From: Deltaproteobacteria bacterium
GTDB lineage: Bacteria > Desulfobacterota > Desulfarculia > Adiutricales > Adiutricaceae
Length of the DNA stretch: 64,000 nt
Reading direction: 5' to 3'
NCBI GenBank assembly: GCA_031263485.1
Contig: JAISFS010000089.1
Location: forward strand, 1-64,000
Shown here piece after piece: positions 49,709-58,003 of this stretch (position 1 is its first letter; each line of letters starts with the position of its first letter). The notes under the pieces are model-generated. The model ran no database searches, was not told where the DNA came from, and saw only the letters and a list, made by a program, of their open reading frames with translations. Made by a program: the position numbers and the translations under genes.

Positions 49709-50140
49709 GGCCTATCAACCGATTTCCAAAACCGCCTTGCCCCACTTCTTGCCCCACTTCCGTTCGGGGGCAGCGTTGGCGCTAATCTTGCGCTCTCTCT
49801 TTCGCCCCGTGAGGCTCAATGGCCGGAACGCGGCCCGGAAGCTTGCACGGAAAAGGAGCCCTGCGGGCCGCACGGGAACCCCGATTTCGGGCTCCGGGGC
49901 GCCGGACAGTGGGGAAGGAGGCCGCCGACCGGACAGCCATGATTCCGGATTATGGAACCTCAGATTCTAATTTGATGCGACACGTCCGATTGATGTCAAT
50001 TGACTTGATTTTCGGGATAATGAATGCTATGCATATGTCAGCCGGACTGATCCGGTCAAGAGAGTGACCGCTATCGCCTTGCCAATTGACCGGAGGGCCG
50101 TTTCAAGGCGGCTCGCACACGAAAGCAACGGAGGCCAATC
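49709..50140. other. Intergenic upstream of panA-like gene
   Basis: 432 bp without a gene. An AT-richer stretch at about 49985-50035 (ttgacttgattttcgggata, tgctatgcat) probably carries the promoter of the following pair; the exact -35/-10 choice is unclear. Confidence 0.35.
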
Positions 50141-50668
50141 ATGCCGGAACTAAAGATATCCTCCGCAGTCGCCGTGGCGAACTGGATGATCAAGAAGAAC
50201 CTAGAAGATCCCAGCGGCCTTACTCATCTGAAAATACAGAAACTGCTTTATTTCGCCCAAGGCTGGCATCTCGCCTATTTCTCGGAACCCCTGTTCAGCG
50301 ACTCCATAGAGGCATGGAAACACGGGCCGGTTGTGAAGTCCGTCTATCTTAAGCTGTCTCGCTTCAAGGACAACGTCATAACCGCTCTCATCACGGAGCC
50401 CGTCGCAACGGACGGGGGCTGGAAAAACGGAACGCCCGAAATACGTTTTCACAGCGAAGACACCAAATGGCTGTTAGAATCGGTTTGGGACAACGACTCC
50501 AAAACGGACGCGTGGAAACTTGTCGCCGCAAGCCACGCGAAGGGCGGGCCTTGGGAGCAGACGAAGGCTTTGGCCGGGGACGATGCCTGGGGGTACCCGA
50601 TAATATCGCTTGAGATGATGAAGGAATATTTTGAATCACAACTGAAATTGGCGAATATCGATGGCTAG
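50141..50668 (+). CDS. Panacea-domain (DUF4065, SocA-like) protein, candidate antitoxin
   Basis: 175 residues. Residues about 10-150 match the Panacea/DUF4065 fold: AVANWMIKKNLEDPSGLTHL, KIQKLLYFAQGWHLAYFSEP, LFSDSIEAWKHGPVVKSVYL. The family includes SocA and the PanA antitoxins, which neutralise many unrelated toxins encoded beside them. GGAGG ribosome binding site before ATG 50141. Its stop overlaps the next start by 8 bp, so the two are translationally coupled, as toxin-antitoxin pairs are. GC content is lower than in the core genes nearby, indicating transfer. Function as antitoxin is inferred from family and arrangement. Confidence 0.88.
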   Translation: MPELKISSAVAVANWMIKKNLEDPSGLTHLKIQKLLYFAQGWHLAYFSEPLFSDSIEAWKHGPVVKSVYLKLSRFKDNVITALITEPVATDGGWKNGTPEIRFHSEDTKWLLESVWDNDSKTDAWKLVAASHAKGGPWEQTKALAGDDAWGYPIISLEMMKEYFESQLKLANIDG

Positions 50669-51140
50669 CAAAAAAAAGAGGCATGGCCCGCCTCAGTCAG
50701 AAAATCTGGGCGGCAACGCGTCTGAGGGCGGTACCGGGCCGGAAACGTCCGAATTCGCGCTGGAATTGTCGTTGCCGATGGATCAATTTGCCAGGCAGTT
50801 TTTTCTCCAAAGAATCAAAGATCTGCAGAACGAAAAAAATGAGTTCAAGAAAGAGTTTCGAGAGGAAAGAGACGAGAACAAAAAGCTGATGATCAAAATG
50901 CAGGATTATGTGGCGATAAAAAGGCTTTATAAAAATCTGAAGTCCGAAAAATTCTGGAGCATCGGATTGATTGCCGCAGGAACTTTTCTTGCTTCAAGCG
51001 AAGGCATGTTCGGGGTTTTTCCTGTTCTTCCCGTGAAGTTTTTAGGGATTGGAATTGTCATAACGACAATAATAATAGGCATCAGATGGAAATTCAAATC
51101 TGACGAAAAATCAAAAGACAATGACAACCCCGAAAACTAA
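50661..51140 (+). CDS. Coiled-coil membrane protein, candidate Panacea-neutralised toxin
   Basis: 159 residues, no recognised family. Disordered polar start (1-35), amphipathic helix FALELSLPMDQFARQFF, charged coiled coil (about 48-92, IKDLQNEKNEFKKEFREERD), then two hydrophobic segments (about 97-113 WSIGLIAAGTFLASS and 122-143 VKFLGIGIVITTIIIGIRWK) and a short charged tail. Begins 8 bp before the Panacea gene ends. Membrane-acting toxins are known partners of Panacea antitoxins, so this is a plausible toxin, but it could also be another effector or a bystander. Low-GC like its partner. Confidence 0.7.
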   Translation: MASKKKRHGPPQSENLGGNASEGGTGPETSEFALELSLPMDQFARQFFLQRIKDLQNEKNEFKKEFREERDENKKLMIKMQDYVAIKRLYKNLKSEKFWSIGLIAAGTFLASSEGMFGVFPVLPVKFLGIGIVITTIIIGIRWKFKSDEKSKDNDNPEN

Positions 51141-51334
51141 ACGAAGGCACTTTGCCTCCATATCCACATGATCCCGCATGTGGCAGACACGTAAGCCTTT
51201 GTACGACGGGCAGAAACAGGGCAAAAAAATGCCCGGGCCGTTGCCGTGCCGCCAGGAGGCTGGGGCGGCAGGTTGACCCGGGTTGCCCCGTCGCGGGGCA
51301 AGGGGAGATTCGCGGTAAGTTTTAGGGCGGGAGG

Positions 51335-51661
51335 CTAGAGGGTTTTTCCATCGTTACGGGGCGGGCCGAGACAGTCCGAACTCCGCCGCCAGTCCCTCAA
51401 CGCCGCCTTGTCCGAATTCGCCAGAGCCAGCGCCTTGCGCAGCTCCAACCCGTGGTAAAGCAGGTCCCCGTTCGTCTTGTCCTTGAATTCGGGCGCCGGG
51501 ACCGACTGCATGTAGACCACGGGCGGATAGCAGGGCACCGTTTCAGTCCTTGCCGCGCAGGACGTCGCCGACAGCCACAGGCAGCAGAGAATCGCCCCAT
51601 TCAGAAGAGTCCTGCAAGGCCCCGGCGGCCCTGGAAAGCCTTTGCGCGTGGGCGATGTCAA
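51335..51661 (-). CDS. Rz1/LysC-like outer-membrane spanin
   Basis: 108 residues. An N-terminal hydrophobic segment ends in a cysteine (ILCCLWLSATSCAARTE), a weak lipobox, followed by VPCYPPVVYMQSVPAPEFKD and NGDLLYHGLELRKALALANS, then DKAALRDW, which recall LysC/Rz1-type spanins of tailed phages. Its 5' part overlaps the i-spanin gene in another frame by 119 bp, the typical embedded spanin arrangement. It would join inner and outer membranes in the last step of phage lysis. Left over from a prophage; no other phage structural genes are near. Confidence 0.65.
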   Translation of the reverse strand: MTSPTRKGFPGPPGPCRTLLNGAILCCLWLSATSCAARTETVPCYPPVVYMQSVPAPEFKDKTNGDLLYHGLELRKALALANSDKAALRDWRRSSDCLGPPRNDGKTL

Positions 51662-51935
51662 TCGACTTCACCGATATTTCCCTGTCCGCCAGGGCGGTCG
51701 CCTGTAACGTGAGGGATGCGGTCAGCGTCGTGACCATGACCTGATAGGAGGCGACTTCCGTCTGGAGCTTCCGGTTCTCCGCCCTGAGCCTCCGCACGTA
51801 CACAGTCCCGATGAAGATGAACAGGGCGACCGCCAGCGCGAGTTCGAGCTTCCAACGGGTTATGAGCCATGTCAGGACTGCGGCGGGCAAGGCCTGTCCC
51901 CCCGGAACGACTTCACCTCCTTCAGCGCGTTCCAT
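51543..51935 (-). CDS. Rz/LysB-like inner-membrane spanin
   Basis: Up to 130 residues. One transmembrane segment (WKLELALAVALFIFIGTVYV) is followed by a periplasmic coiled coil (RRLRAENRKLQTEVASYQVM, then LTASLTLQATALADREISVK), the usual i-spanin form. ATG 51935 gives the longest plausible product; a TTG at 51890 is also possible. The track ORF extending to 52367 is read-through. Upstream, in another frame, HFERLFTFLLIIAGYCFGSK looks like the C-terminal end of a holin (about 51890-52015), cut by the IS4-type relic. Together a truncated lysis cassette. Confidence 0.6.
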   Translation of the reverse strand: MERAEGGEVVPGGQALPAAVLTWLITRWKLELALAVALFIFIGTVYVRRLRAENRKLQTEVASYQVMVTTLTASLTLQATALADREISVKSIDIAHAQRLSRAAGALQDSSEWGDSLLPVAVGDVLRGKD

Positions 51936-52015
51936 CCCTTGGAACCGAAACAGTATCCGGCTATGATGAGAAGGAAAGTGAAAAGCCTTTCGAAGTGGTC
52001 GCCGCCGAGTATCTA
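51890..52015 (-). pseudogene. Holin-like C-terminal fragment
   Basis: Short open stretch ILGGDHFERLFTFLLIIAGY followed by CFGSKGWNALKEVKSFRG, ending in a TGA just before the spanin transmembrane segment. The hydrophobic segment and position before the spanins suggest a holin C-terminus; its start is missing because the IS4-type relic abuts it. Confidence 0.4.
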
Positions 52016-52019
52016 GCTT

Positions 52020-52607
52020 TTGAGGGATATGAGGTACAGGGGCCAGAAAGCGACGCGTCCTATGCTCAACGTGGCGATCGACACCTTGATGGCTCCCCCT
52101 TGGTGCCCGTGTACCTGGCGAAGTCGAATACCGAGAGCGAGAGCGACACGATGACTGCATCGAAAGCATAGACCCTGTTGAGTTCCATGAACCTCTCGAG
52201 TGCGCTCCGGGCTTCGCACGAGTCTCTGGCCCTGTCCATCTGACCTTTGACGAATTCGAAAATCCTTTAGAAGAGCTTTTCGAACATCTCGGGAGACCGT
52301 GTCTTGTTGGCATAGGCGATGGTGGACCTCGCCGGGGCCTTCGCGATCTCAAGGTGCTGGAGCGCACCCAAGAAAGACCTCATGCCGTGCTCGATCTCGC
52401 GCAGGGAAAGGCTCCGGAAATCATGCCGTAAACCATGGCGACCAGGTGATCCCATGACGAGAAGCCCTTGAGGTGCCTGTCGGCCCCGCACTCCCTAACA
52501 ATGCCGACGAAGTCGACCATCTTGATAAACTTAAGTATCTGGGCGAAGCAGGAAGTCGGCGATCTGAAGTCGGCCGCTTTCGACCGGTAGGAATTGGATA
52601 CTGCCAT
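52020..52607 (-). pseudogene. IS4-family (DUF4372-type) transposase relic
   Basis: N-terminal half of an IS4-type transposase in several frames: ILKFIKMVDFVGIVRECGAD then RHLKGFSSWDHLVAMVYGMI; HLEIAKAPARSTIAYANKTR then SPEMFEKLF; a TAA stop; then RIFEFVKGQMDRARD and LNRVYAFDAVIVSLSLSVFD then FARYTGTKG. This order matches the family up to the first catalytic Asp region. Frameshifts and a nonsense codon are present, and the C-terminal half is missing where the holin fragment begins. Confidence 0.7.
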
Positions 52608-53660
52608 TTTGCCTCCTTTTACGCAGTGAGGTGTCCCGTGAGAGGGAACGGTCGTTTAAAGGCATGCCGTTCACGGGAGGGCAGGCCAAGCGGCTTCGGC
52701 GACTGCCATGTTTCTGGGGTGACCGGGTCGCCGTACCGACTGATTCAGTCATAGGTTAGGCGCCAACGTCAAGCCAGAGCTGCCCGTTCCGTAAACGAAC
52801 ACTGGAGAATATCGACGTCTACTTTTCTAAATGCATATAACATTATGAACATGATACCAATATTTTCAAGTCATAAAAGCTGTCCGGAGATTTTTGCCTT
52901 GATGTCTTGTGCAGGACGACAAACGATAATATCCACACTTTGAAATTAAATTTCAGGATAGTCTTATATTATATGGCAAAGCAAGATCATAATATTTTTG
53001 TAAGACAAGACAATGCTTCAACTTTTAATTGGTCAGCATACTCTACTAATCCGAATTATGAGGATAATGAGGATGATTAGGTCTTAAAGAGACTAACTGT
53101 CATGGAAAGATCTCATATTTTACTTATTGTATACATATTGCCGACGCATTGAATCATTTGCCTTCCGGAAAGGCATGCGAATAGTGGATTTTATCTTGGA
53201 CAGCTGTGGAGCCGACTCGAAAATTTCCGTCCGGAGGTCAACGGTTCTTTATGGGCTGATTCGTGCTGACGCGGAAATCAAACGTCAACAACGTAAGTTT
53301 GAAGAGCATAGTTCTTTGGAATTAACGATATCAACGACTTACACATCACCTTCTCCATCTCCGCCTGCCTTAAGTTGCAGACATTACACGGAAATCCTAA
53401 AACCACTCCTTCTGGATTCCTCCCCATCAGGAAAGTTAGCCGTTCGGGCGCCGCCTATATGCGGCGTGTATATTCGGCGAATATATGCGGATAGTCGGTT
53501 CAACTATCGCCGATAGGTTAGCGAAAATTATGCCGTGTTCATTTCCCTTATTCCGCCATCGCCCCCCCGTCCTCTTTCAGGCGACTCGCGCCTTCTCCGA
53601 CGGCGCGAGCCCCCGGTTCCTATCCCGACAACATCCCCCCTGCCCGAGCTACCCGGTAAC
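52608..53660. other. AT-rich, mostly non-coding stretch
   Basis: The part from about 52790 to 53130 is strikingly AT-rich for this window and holds a 35-codon ORF (listed separately). The ORF 53127..53516 has no recognisable motif. A small hairpin (gccttccggaaaggc) lies near 53160, and ggcgtgtatattcggcgaat-type palindromic sequence near 53462-53500. Confidence 0.45.
52973..53080 (+). CDS. Small 35-residue ORF in AT-rich patch (uncertain)
   Basis: Too short for the track: MAKQDHNIFVRQDNASTFNW followed by SAYSTNPNYEDNEDD and TAG. A polar peptide with an acidic tail. No good ribosome binding site, though an AT-rich TTGAAA...TATATT promoter-like pair lies immediately upstream. Could be a real small gene brought in with the AT-rich DNA, or chance. 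No family recognised. Confidence 0.25.
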   Translation: MAKQDHNIFVRQDNASTFNWSAYSTNPNYEDNEDD

Positions 53661-53777
53661 CATCCACCCGACATCCAGCCAGCCCGCGCCCACTGTGATC
53701 ATCCCCCCGACTTCCCTCCAGCCCGTTTCCCCTGTTACCATCCCCCCGACATCCCTCCAGCCCGAACCGCCGGTTAC
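53661..53777. repeat. 39-bp tandem repeat, three copies
   Basis: Units begin at 53661, 53700 and 53739 (catccccccgacatccctcc plus agcccgnncccnctgttac); a trace of a fourth begins at 53778. Lies about 200 bp before the SPFH gene. Confidence 0.8.
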
Positions 53778-53886
53778 CCACCCGCCCGGGCCGCCGTCCC
53801 CCTCCCGACCGCCCCCGTCGGGGCATCCGCAGACGCTCCGCGGACTCTAAGGCCGCTCTGGAAGCGGCGTTCCGCACCCCCGTTCC

Positions 53887-53909
53887 TTGACTTGCCCCAG
53901 GCGATCTGA
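53887..53909 (+). promoter_or_regulatory. Candidate promoter for the SPFH gene
   Basis: TTGACT followed after 15 bp by GATAAT (or after 17 bp by TAATGA), about 70 bp before the start codon at 53975. Motif match only. Confidence 0.35.
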
Positions 53910-53974
53910 TAATGATCCTTTATCAAAAAGGCTCCCGCGACGGAGCACCCGAGCCCGCCCGGTGGAGGAGATCA

Positions 53975-55285
53975 ATGGCGTTAATAGATCTCGTAAAGTA
54001 CAACGGCCCCAACAGCGTCTTCGCGTGGAAGTTCCCCAGCGAGGAGCTGAGCACCTGGACCCAGCTTATCGTGAACGAGTCCCAGGAGGCCGTGTTCTTC
54101 AAGGGCGGCAGGGCCCTGGACGTCTTCGGTCCGGGCAGGCATACCCTTGACACCGACAACATCCCGCTCCTCACGGCCCTCGTGAAGATCCCCTTCGGCG
54201 GGCAGTCGCCCTTCTCTGCCGAAGTGTGGTTCGTGAACAAGGCCCACTCCCTGGACATCAAGTGGGGCACCCCCGCGCCCATCCAGGTCCAGGACCCCAA
54301 GTTCGGCATCATGGTGCCGGTCAGGTCCTTCGGGCAGTTCGGGATCCAGGTGGAGAACTCCGCGAAGTTCCTGGTGAAGCTGGTGGGCACCACCAAGCAG
54401 TTCGACCAGGAGACCCTCACCCGGGTCTTCCGCGGCCTCTTCCTCACCAAGACCAAGGACACCCTGGCCCAGTACCTCGTGAAGAAGGGCATAAGCGTGC
54501 TCGAGATGAGCGCGTACCTGGACGAGCTCTCCTCGCACATCCAGGAGAAGACGGCCCCCTTTCTGGCCGACTACGGCATCAAGCTCCTCAACTTCTTCGT
54601 GAACGACGTCTCGGTGCCCGAGGACGACCCCGCGGTTCAGCAGCTGAAGACCGCGCTGGCCAAGAAGGCCGAGATGAACATCATAGGCTACGACTACACC
54701 CAGCAGCGCTCCTTCGACGTCCTGGAAGGCGCCGCCCGCAACCCCGGCGGGGCCGGGGCGGCGGTGATGGGCGCGGGCATCGGGCTGGGCATGGGCGCTG
54801 GCATGGGCGCGGCCTTCGGGCAACAGGCGGCGGGCGTGGCCGCGGGGGTCTCGGTGGCCCCGCCGGGCCAGCGCATCCAGTGCCCCGCCTGCCGCGCCGA
54901 GGCCCCGGCGGGAACGCGCTTCTGCCCCAACTGCGGCAAGCCGATGGGGGCCCAGCCGGGGGCCGCCCAGCCAAAGGCGGACATCCGCTGCAGCAAGTGC
55001 GGCACGCCCATGAGCGCGGACGCGCGCTTCTGTCCCAACTGCGGGGATCCCTACAACCCATGCCCCAAGTGCGGCCAGGATCTGATGAAAGGCGCGGCCT
55101 CCTGCCCATCCTGCGGCTACGTGCTCCCGGCGCCCTGCCCCAAGTGCGGCCAGCCGCTGGATCGGCCAGGGCTCAAGTTCTGCCCCTCCTGCGGCCAGAG
55201 CCTCGCGCCGTTGCCCTGCCCCAAATGCGGCACCGCGAACCAGCCCGGCGCAAAGTTCTGCCTGAACTGCGGCCAGCAGCTCTAG
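53975..55285 (+). CDS. SPFH-domain protein with five C-terminal double zinc ribbons
   Basis: 436 residues from ATG 53975 (GGAGGAG upstream), preferred over the track start at 53912. Residues about 10-215 form an SPFH/band-7-like domain of the YdjI ('virion core protein'-annotated) type: NSVFAWKFPSEELSTWTQLI, ESQEAVFFKGGRALDVFGPG, FVNKAHSLDIKWGTP. A Gly/Ala-rich flexible or hydrophobic stretch follows (about 260-300), then five double zinc ribbons with CPAC...CPNC, CSKC...CPNC, CPKC...CPSC, CPKC...CPSC, CPKC...CLNC pairs. Such proteins associate with membranes and stress systems of the phage-shock type. First gene of a co-directional group with other zinc-ribbon and membrane proteins. Partner identity unknown. 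Confidence 0.85.
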   Translation: MALIDLVKYNGPNSVFAWKFPSEELSTWTQLIVNESQEAVFFKGGRALDVFGPGRHTLDTDNIPLLTALVKIPFGGQSPFSAEVWFVNKAHSLDIKWGTPAPIQVQDPKFGIMVPVRSFGQFGIQVENSAKFLVKLVGTTKQFDQETLTRVFRGLFLTKTKDTLAQYLVKKGISVLEMSAYLDELSSHIQEKTAPFLADYGIKLLNFFVNDVSVPEDDPAVQQLKTALAKKAEMNIIGYDYTQQRSFDVLEGAARNPGGAGAAVMGAGIGLGMGAGMGAAFGQQAAGVAAGVSVAPPGQRIQCPACRAEAPAGTRFCPNCGKPMGAQPGAAQPKADIRCSKCGTPMSADARFCPNCGDPYNPCPKCGQDLMKGAASCPSCGYVLPAPCPKCGQPLDRPGLKFCPSCGQSLAPLPCPKCGTANQPGAKFCLNCGQQL

Positions 55286-55705
55286 CAGGCGGCGCAAGGC
55301 TCCGGGCGTCCACTCAGGCTTAGGCCCTGGGCGCACGCCAATCCAACGGCCCCGCCGGATCCCTCGTCTGCGGCCTTTCGCCCAAGGCAGGCGTCGCCCT
55401 CGCTCCTGCCCGGACCTCGTTGCCGCCCGGGCCTCGCCGCCGCCCGGGCCTCGCCGCCCGAGCTTCCATCGGTCAAGGAAGCCTGCGGTTTACGGCCTCG
55501 GCATGACTTTCCGGCCCGGGCAGCCTCCCGGCTCCCCGGCCGTTCCCATCGGGCCCCGCAAGCCTTCCCGGTCGCCGGAACCTCGCCCGCGGCCGGCAAG
55601 CCTTCCGCCGACCGTTTACCGCCCGGCCCGGGAAGACTCAGCCCCCGGTCCGGGAGGCGTCCGCCCACCCCTTGACGCGCCCCTTCGCAGGGTGGAAAGA
55701 GTCCC
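55286..55705. other. Intergenic, GC-rich
   Basis: 420 bp with short gcccgggcctcgccg repeats near 55420-55460; no gene. Confidence 0.45.
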
Positions 55706-56560
55706 ATGAACCCCGTCACGCGCTACAAGTCCGTCATAATCGCCTGGCTGGTCTTCAACGTCGCGGCCTTCATCCTGTTCGCCGTGATGATAGGCGAAAA
55801 TCTCACTTTCGTGAAGTTTGCCGCCTTCTTCGCGATGCTCGCCGCTGGCGCCGTGGCGGCCGCGTCCCTCATCCTCTCCGCCTCCCCGTTCCAGGGGAGC
55901 AGGCCCGCGCCGCTCCTGGCCGGCACCGCGGGGGTGGCGGCGATTGTCTACGTGCCGGTCGCGTCGGCGGTCTCGCTCGTCTTCATGACCGGCGCCGCCT
56001 CGGGCCTCCTGGCCCTGATCCTCCTTCACCTCTCGCTCGCGGCAGTCTTTATCGCCGCGTCGGCGGGCATCTACTTGGCCGCCAAGCGCAAGGCCGCTTC
56101 GGACGCGGCGGTTGAGCGCCGCGCGGCCGGCGCCTTCAGCCTCCTCTCCCGGGCCGAGTCGATCATGAGCCGCCTGCCTCAGGGCTCACCTGAAGCAAGG
56201 TCGCTGGAGAGATCCGTCGAGGAGATACGCTACTTCGACAAGAACTCCTCGGTGCCTGCCGACCGCGAGATCGCCGAAAGGCTCATGGACCTTGCCGAGA
56301 TAATCGATCCCCGACCGGCTGCCGCGCCTGCGCCCTCCTCCCCGCCCTCCCTCTCCCCCGAGGACTCGGCGCTCGCTTCCCTGGAGGCAGCGGTCTCCGG
56401 CGGCGCCCCGCCCCCCGCGGAGGCCCCCCGGGCCCCGGTCGCGTCGGCGGCCGACCCTGCGGCCCGGATGGCCAACACATCCGAGCTCCTGGAGGAGCTC
56501 TACCGCCTGACCCTCCGCAGGAAGGACGAGAGCCTGAACTCCAAGAGGGGATCGCTCTAG
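55706..56560 (+). CDS. Four-helix membrane protein of unknown function
   Basis: 284 residues. Four hydrophobic segments in the first 125 residues (IIAWLVFNVAAFILFAVMIG; FAAFFAMLAAGAVAAASLIL; PLLAGTAGVAAIVYVPVASA; GLLALILLHLSLAAVFIAAS), then a cytosolic part with a helical region (AERRAAGAFSLLSRAES-like, about 135-200), an Ala/Pro-rich linker and a basic C-terminus. No family recognised. It follows the SPFH gene in the same direction, so a shared membrane role is plausible. The GGTGGAAAGAG-type sequence before ATG 55706 may be the ribosome binding site. Confidence 0.75.
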   Translation: MNPVTRYKSVIIAWLVFNVAAFILFAVMIGENLTFVKFAAFFAMLAAGAVAAASLILSASPFQGSRPAPLLAGTAGVAAIVYVPVASAVSLVFMTGAASGLLALILLHLSLAAVFIAASAGIYLAAKRKAASDAAVERRAAGAFSLLSRAESIMSRLPQGSPEARSLERSVEEIRYFDKNSSVPADREIAERLMDLAEIIDPRPAAAPAPSSPPSLSPEDSALASLEAAVSGGAPPPAEAPRAPVASAADPAARMANTSELLEELYRLTLRRKDESLNSKRGSL

Positions 56561-56727
56561 CCCGTTTCCTTCAAGCCGCTCGCGGGGCCCTTGCCGGCGC
56601 GCCCTGGCGGAATCGCGTGCGGGAAACGGCGGACCGGTCGCCCCTTAAGGAAATCAAGGCCTCCACACGATTCTAATGGACCTCAAGCCGGCCGGGAGCC
56701 TCCCGCCGCCGCTCCCGAGGATGCCCA

Positions 56728-57201
56728 ATGCCTGATTCTGCCCCCCACGAAAGCCCTGACCGCGCCCGGGACGGCGAAGCCCTTTCCCTGGACGCTTGGC
56801 TCAAGGGCAACATCAGGAAGGGGGTCCTGCCATTCGCCATCTCCGCGGCCGCCCTCCTCTCGCTCGCCGCGGTGGTGATCCTGAAATCCCCCTCACACGT
56901 CCCCGCATCGGAGTCCGTCAAGGCGTTCGTGAAGTCCCTGGCGCACTACCCGGACATCTACTGCGTCGCGGCGGCGCTCCTTTACGGATTCCTGTTCAGG
57001 AGATCGCTTCTCAAGGCCGCGCGCGGCCCCCTCAAGCCCTCCCGGCTCCCGAACCATCATTCGGGCGCGTCCGGTGACCGGGACGCGCCCAGGTCGCGAC
57101 GCGTTTCCCGCACGGGCTTCGAAATGCAGCTCCTGACGATACTGACGCTCGTCACCTGCTGGTGGATTTACAGGCTCATCATTTATGCGATGCTCCGTTA
57201 G
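56728..57201 (+). CDS. Small membrane protein of unknown function
   Basis: 157 residues. Polar N-terminus, a hydrophobic segment at about 33-52 (VLPFAISAAALLSLAAVVIL), a second at about 75-90 (IYCVAAALLYGFLF), a basic disordered stretch (about 95-130), and a C-terminal hydrophobic helix LLTILTLVTCWWIYRLIIYA. The phrase AALLYGFLFRRS resembles APLLYGFLRKSS in the zinc-ribbon membrane protein downstream (58004), suggesting a shared membrane module. No family recognised. Confidence 0.65.
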   Translation: MPDSAPHESPDRARDGEALSLDAWLKGNIRKGVLPFAISAAALLSLAAVVILKSPSHVPASESVKAFVKSLAHYPDIYCVAAALLYGFLFRRSLLKAARGPLKPSRLPNHHSGASGDRDAPRSRRVSRTGFEMQLLTILTLVTCWWIYRLIIYAMLR

Positions 57202-58003
57202 CCCTCGCCGGAGGAGCCAACGGAGGGCCGGAGCGGCGCGGCGGACACGCAAGCCGTCGCGCTGGAATCCGATCGGTTTCTTGCTGTCCGTTAGCCCGCC
57301 CGACATCGCCGCTCATGCGGCCTGCCGGCGACGTTGGTCCCGTAGTCAACCGAACTCGCCGCAGCCGCGACCGGCCTATGAAACCGCCCCGCTCGCCTAA
57401 GCGCCCGATGCCCTGATCCTTCCCGCCCGAAAGCGGCCCCGAGCCTCCCGGCGACGGGCTTCGCCAGGGTCCCCCGGTCCCGCCGCTTCCGCTCCGCAAG
57501 CCGCGCTTGGCCTGCCTGCCGGTCGGACGGCCCTGGCCGTGACACTGGACTTGTCCCTGGTCACGGGACGGCACGCGCCTCGGGGCGCGGGGCCTGTCGC
57601 GGCTCCGGTCTGGTCCCGAAACGGGCATCGCGCCGAGTCTTACACTTCAGGAGGCAAGTTGACAAGCGGACGGGCGGGATCTACTATTATCTTGACCCTT
57701 GCCGCGCAAGGCACGGGACAAGACTGGCGTCCGCCGGCGACCCGCGCCCAGTTCGCCCAGTTCGCCCGGGCCGCTCGGACCTCGGGCCGCTCGGACCCCG
57801 GGCCGCTCATGCCGCACCCTCGGCGGCTCGGGCCTCGGGCTCCGTTGCGCCACATGGCCTGACGCGTCCTTCCGCCCGCAACGCTCCGGGGATCCACCCC
57901 CCTAACGCCCCGGCCCGTCCCCCGCCCTTTCCGTTCCCGATGCCCCGCCCGCCGCGTCCGTCCCTTCCGCGCCGCGCGCCGCGCCGGCAGCCAGGAAGGA
58001 CCC
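57202..58003. other. Intergenic leader region with promoter
   Basis: 802 bp; no gene. Carries the promoter at 57659-57687 and GC-rich short repeats (ctcgggccgctcgga) at about 57770-57840. Confidence 0.5.
57659..57687 (+). promoter_or_regulatory. Strong sigma-70 promoter upstream of zinc-ribbon membrane gene
   Basis: TTGACA (57659-57664), 17-bp spacer, TACTAT (57682-57687). About 310 bp before the start at 58004, implying a long leader. Confidence 0.6.
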
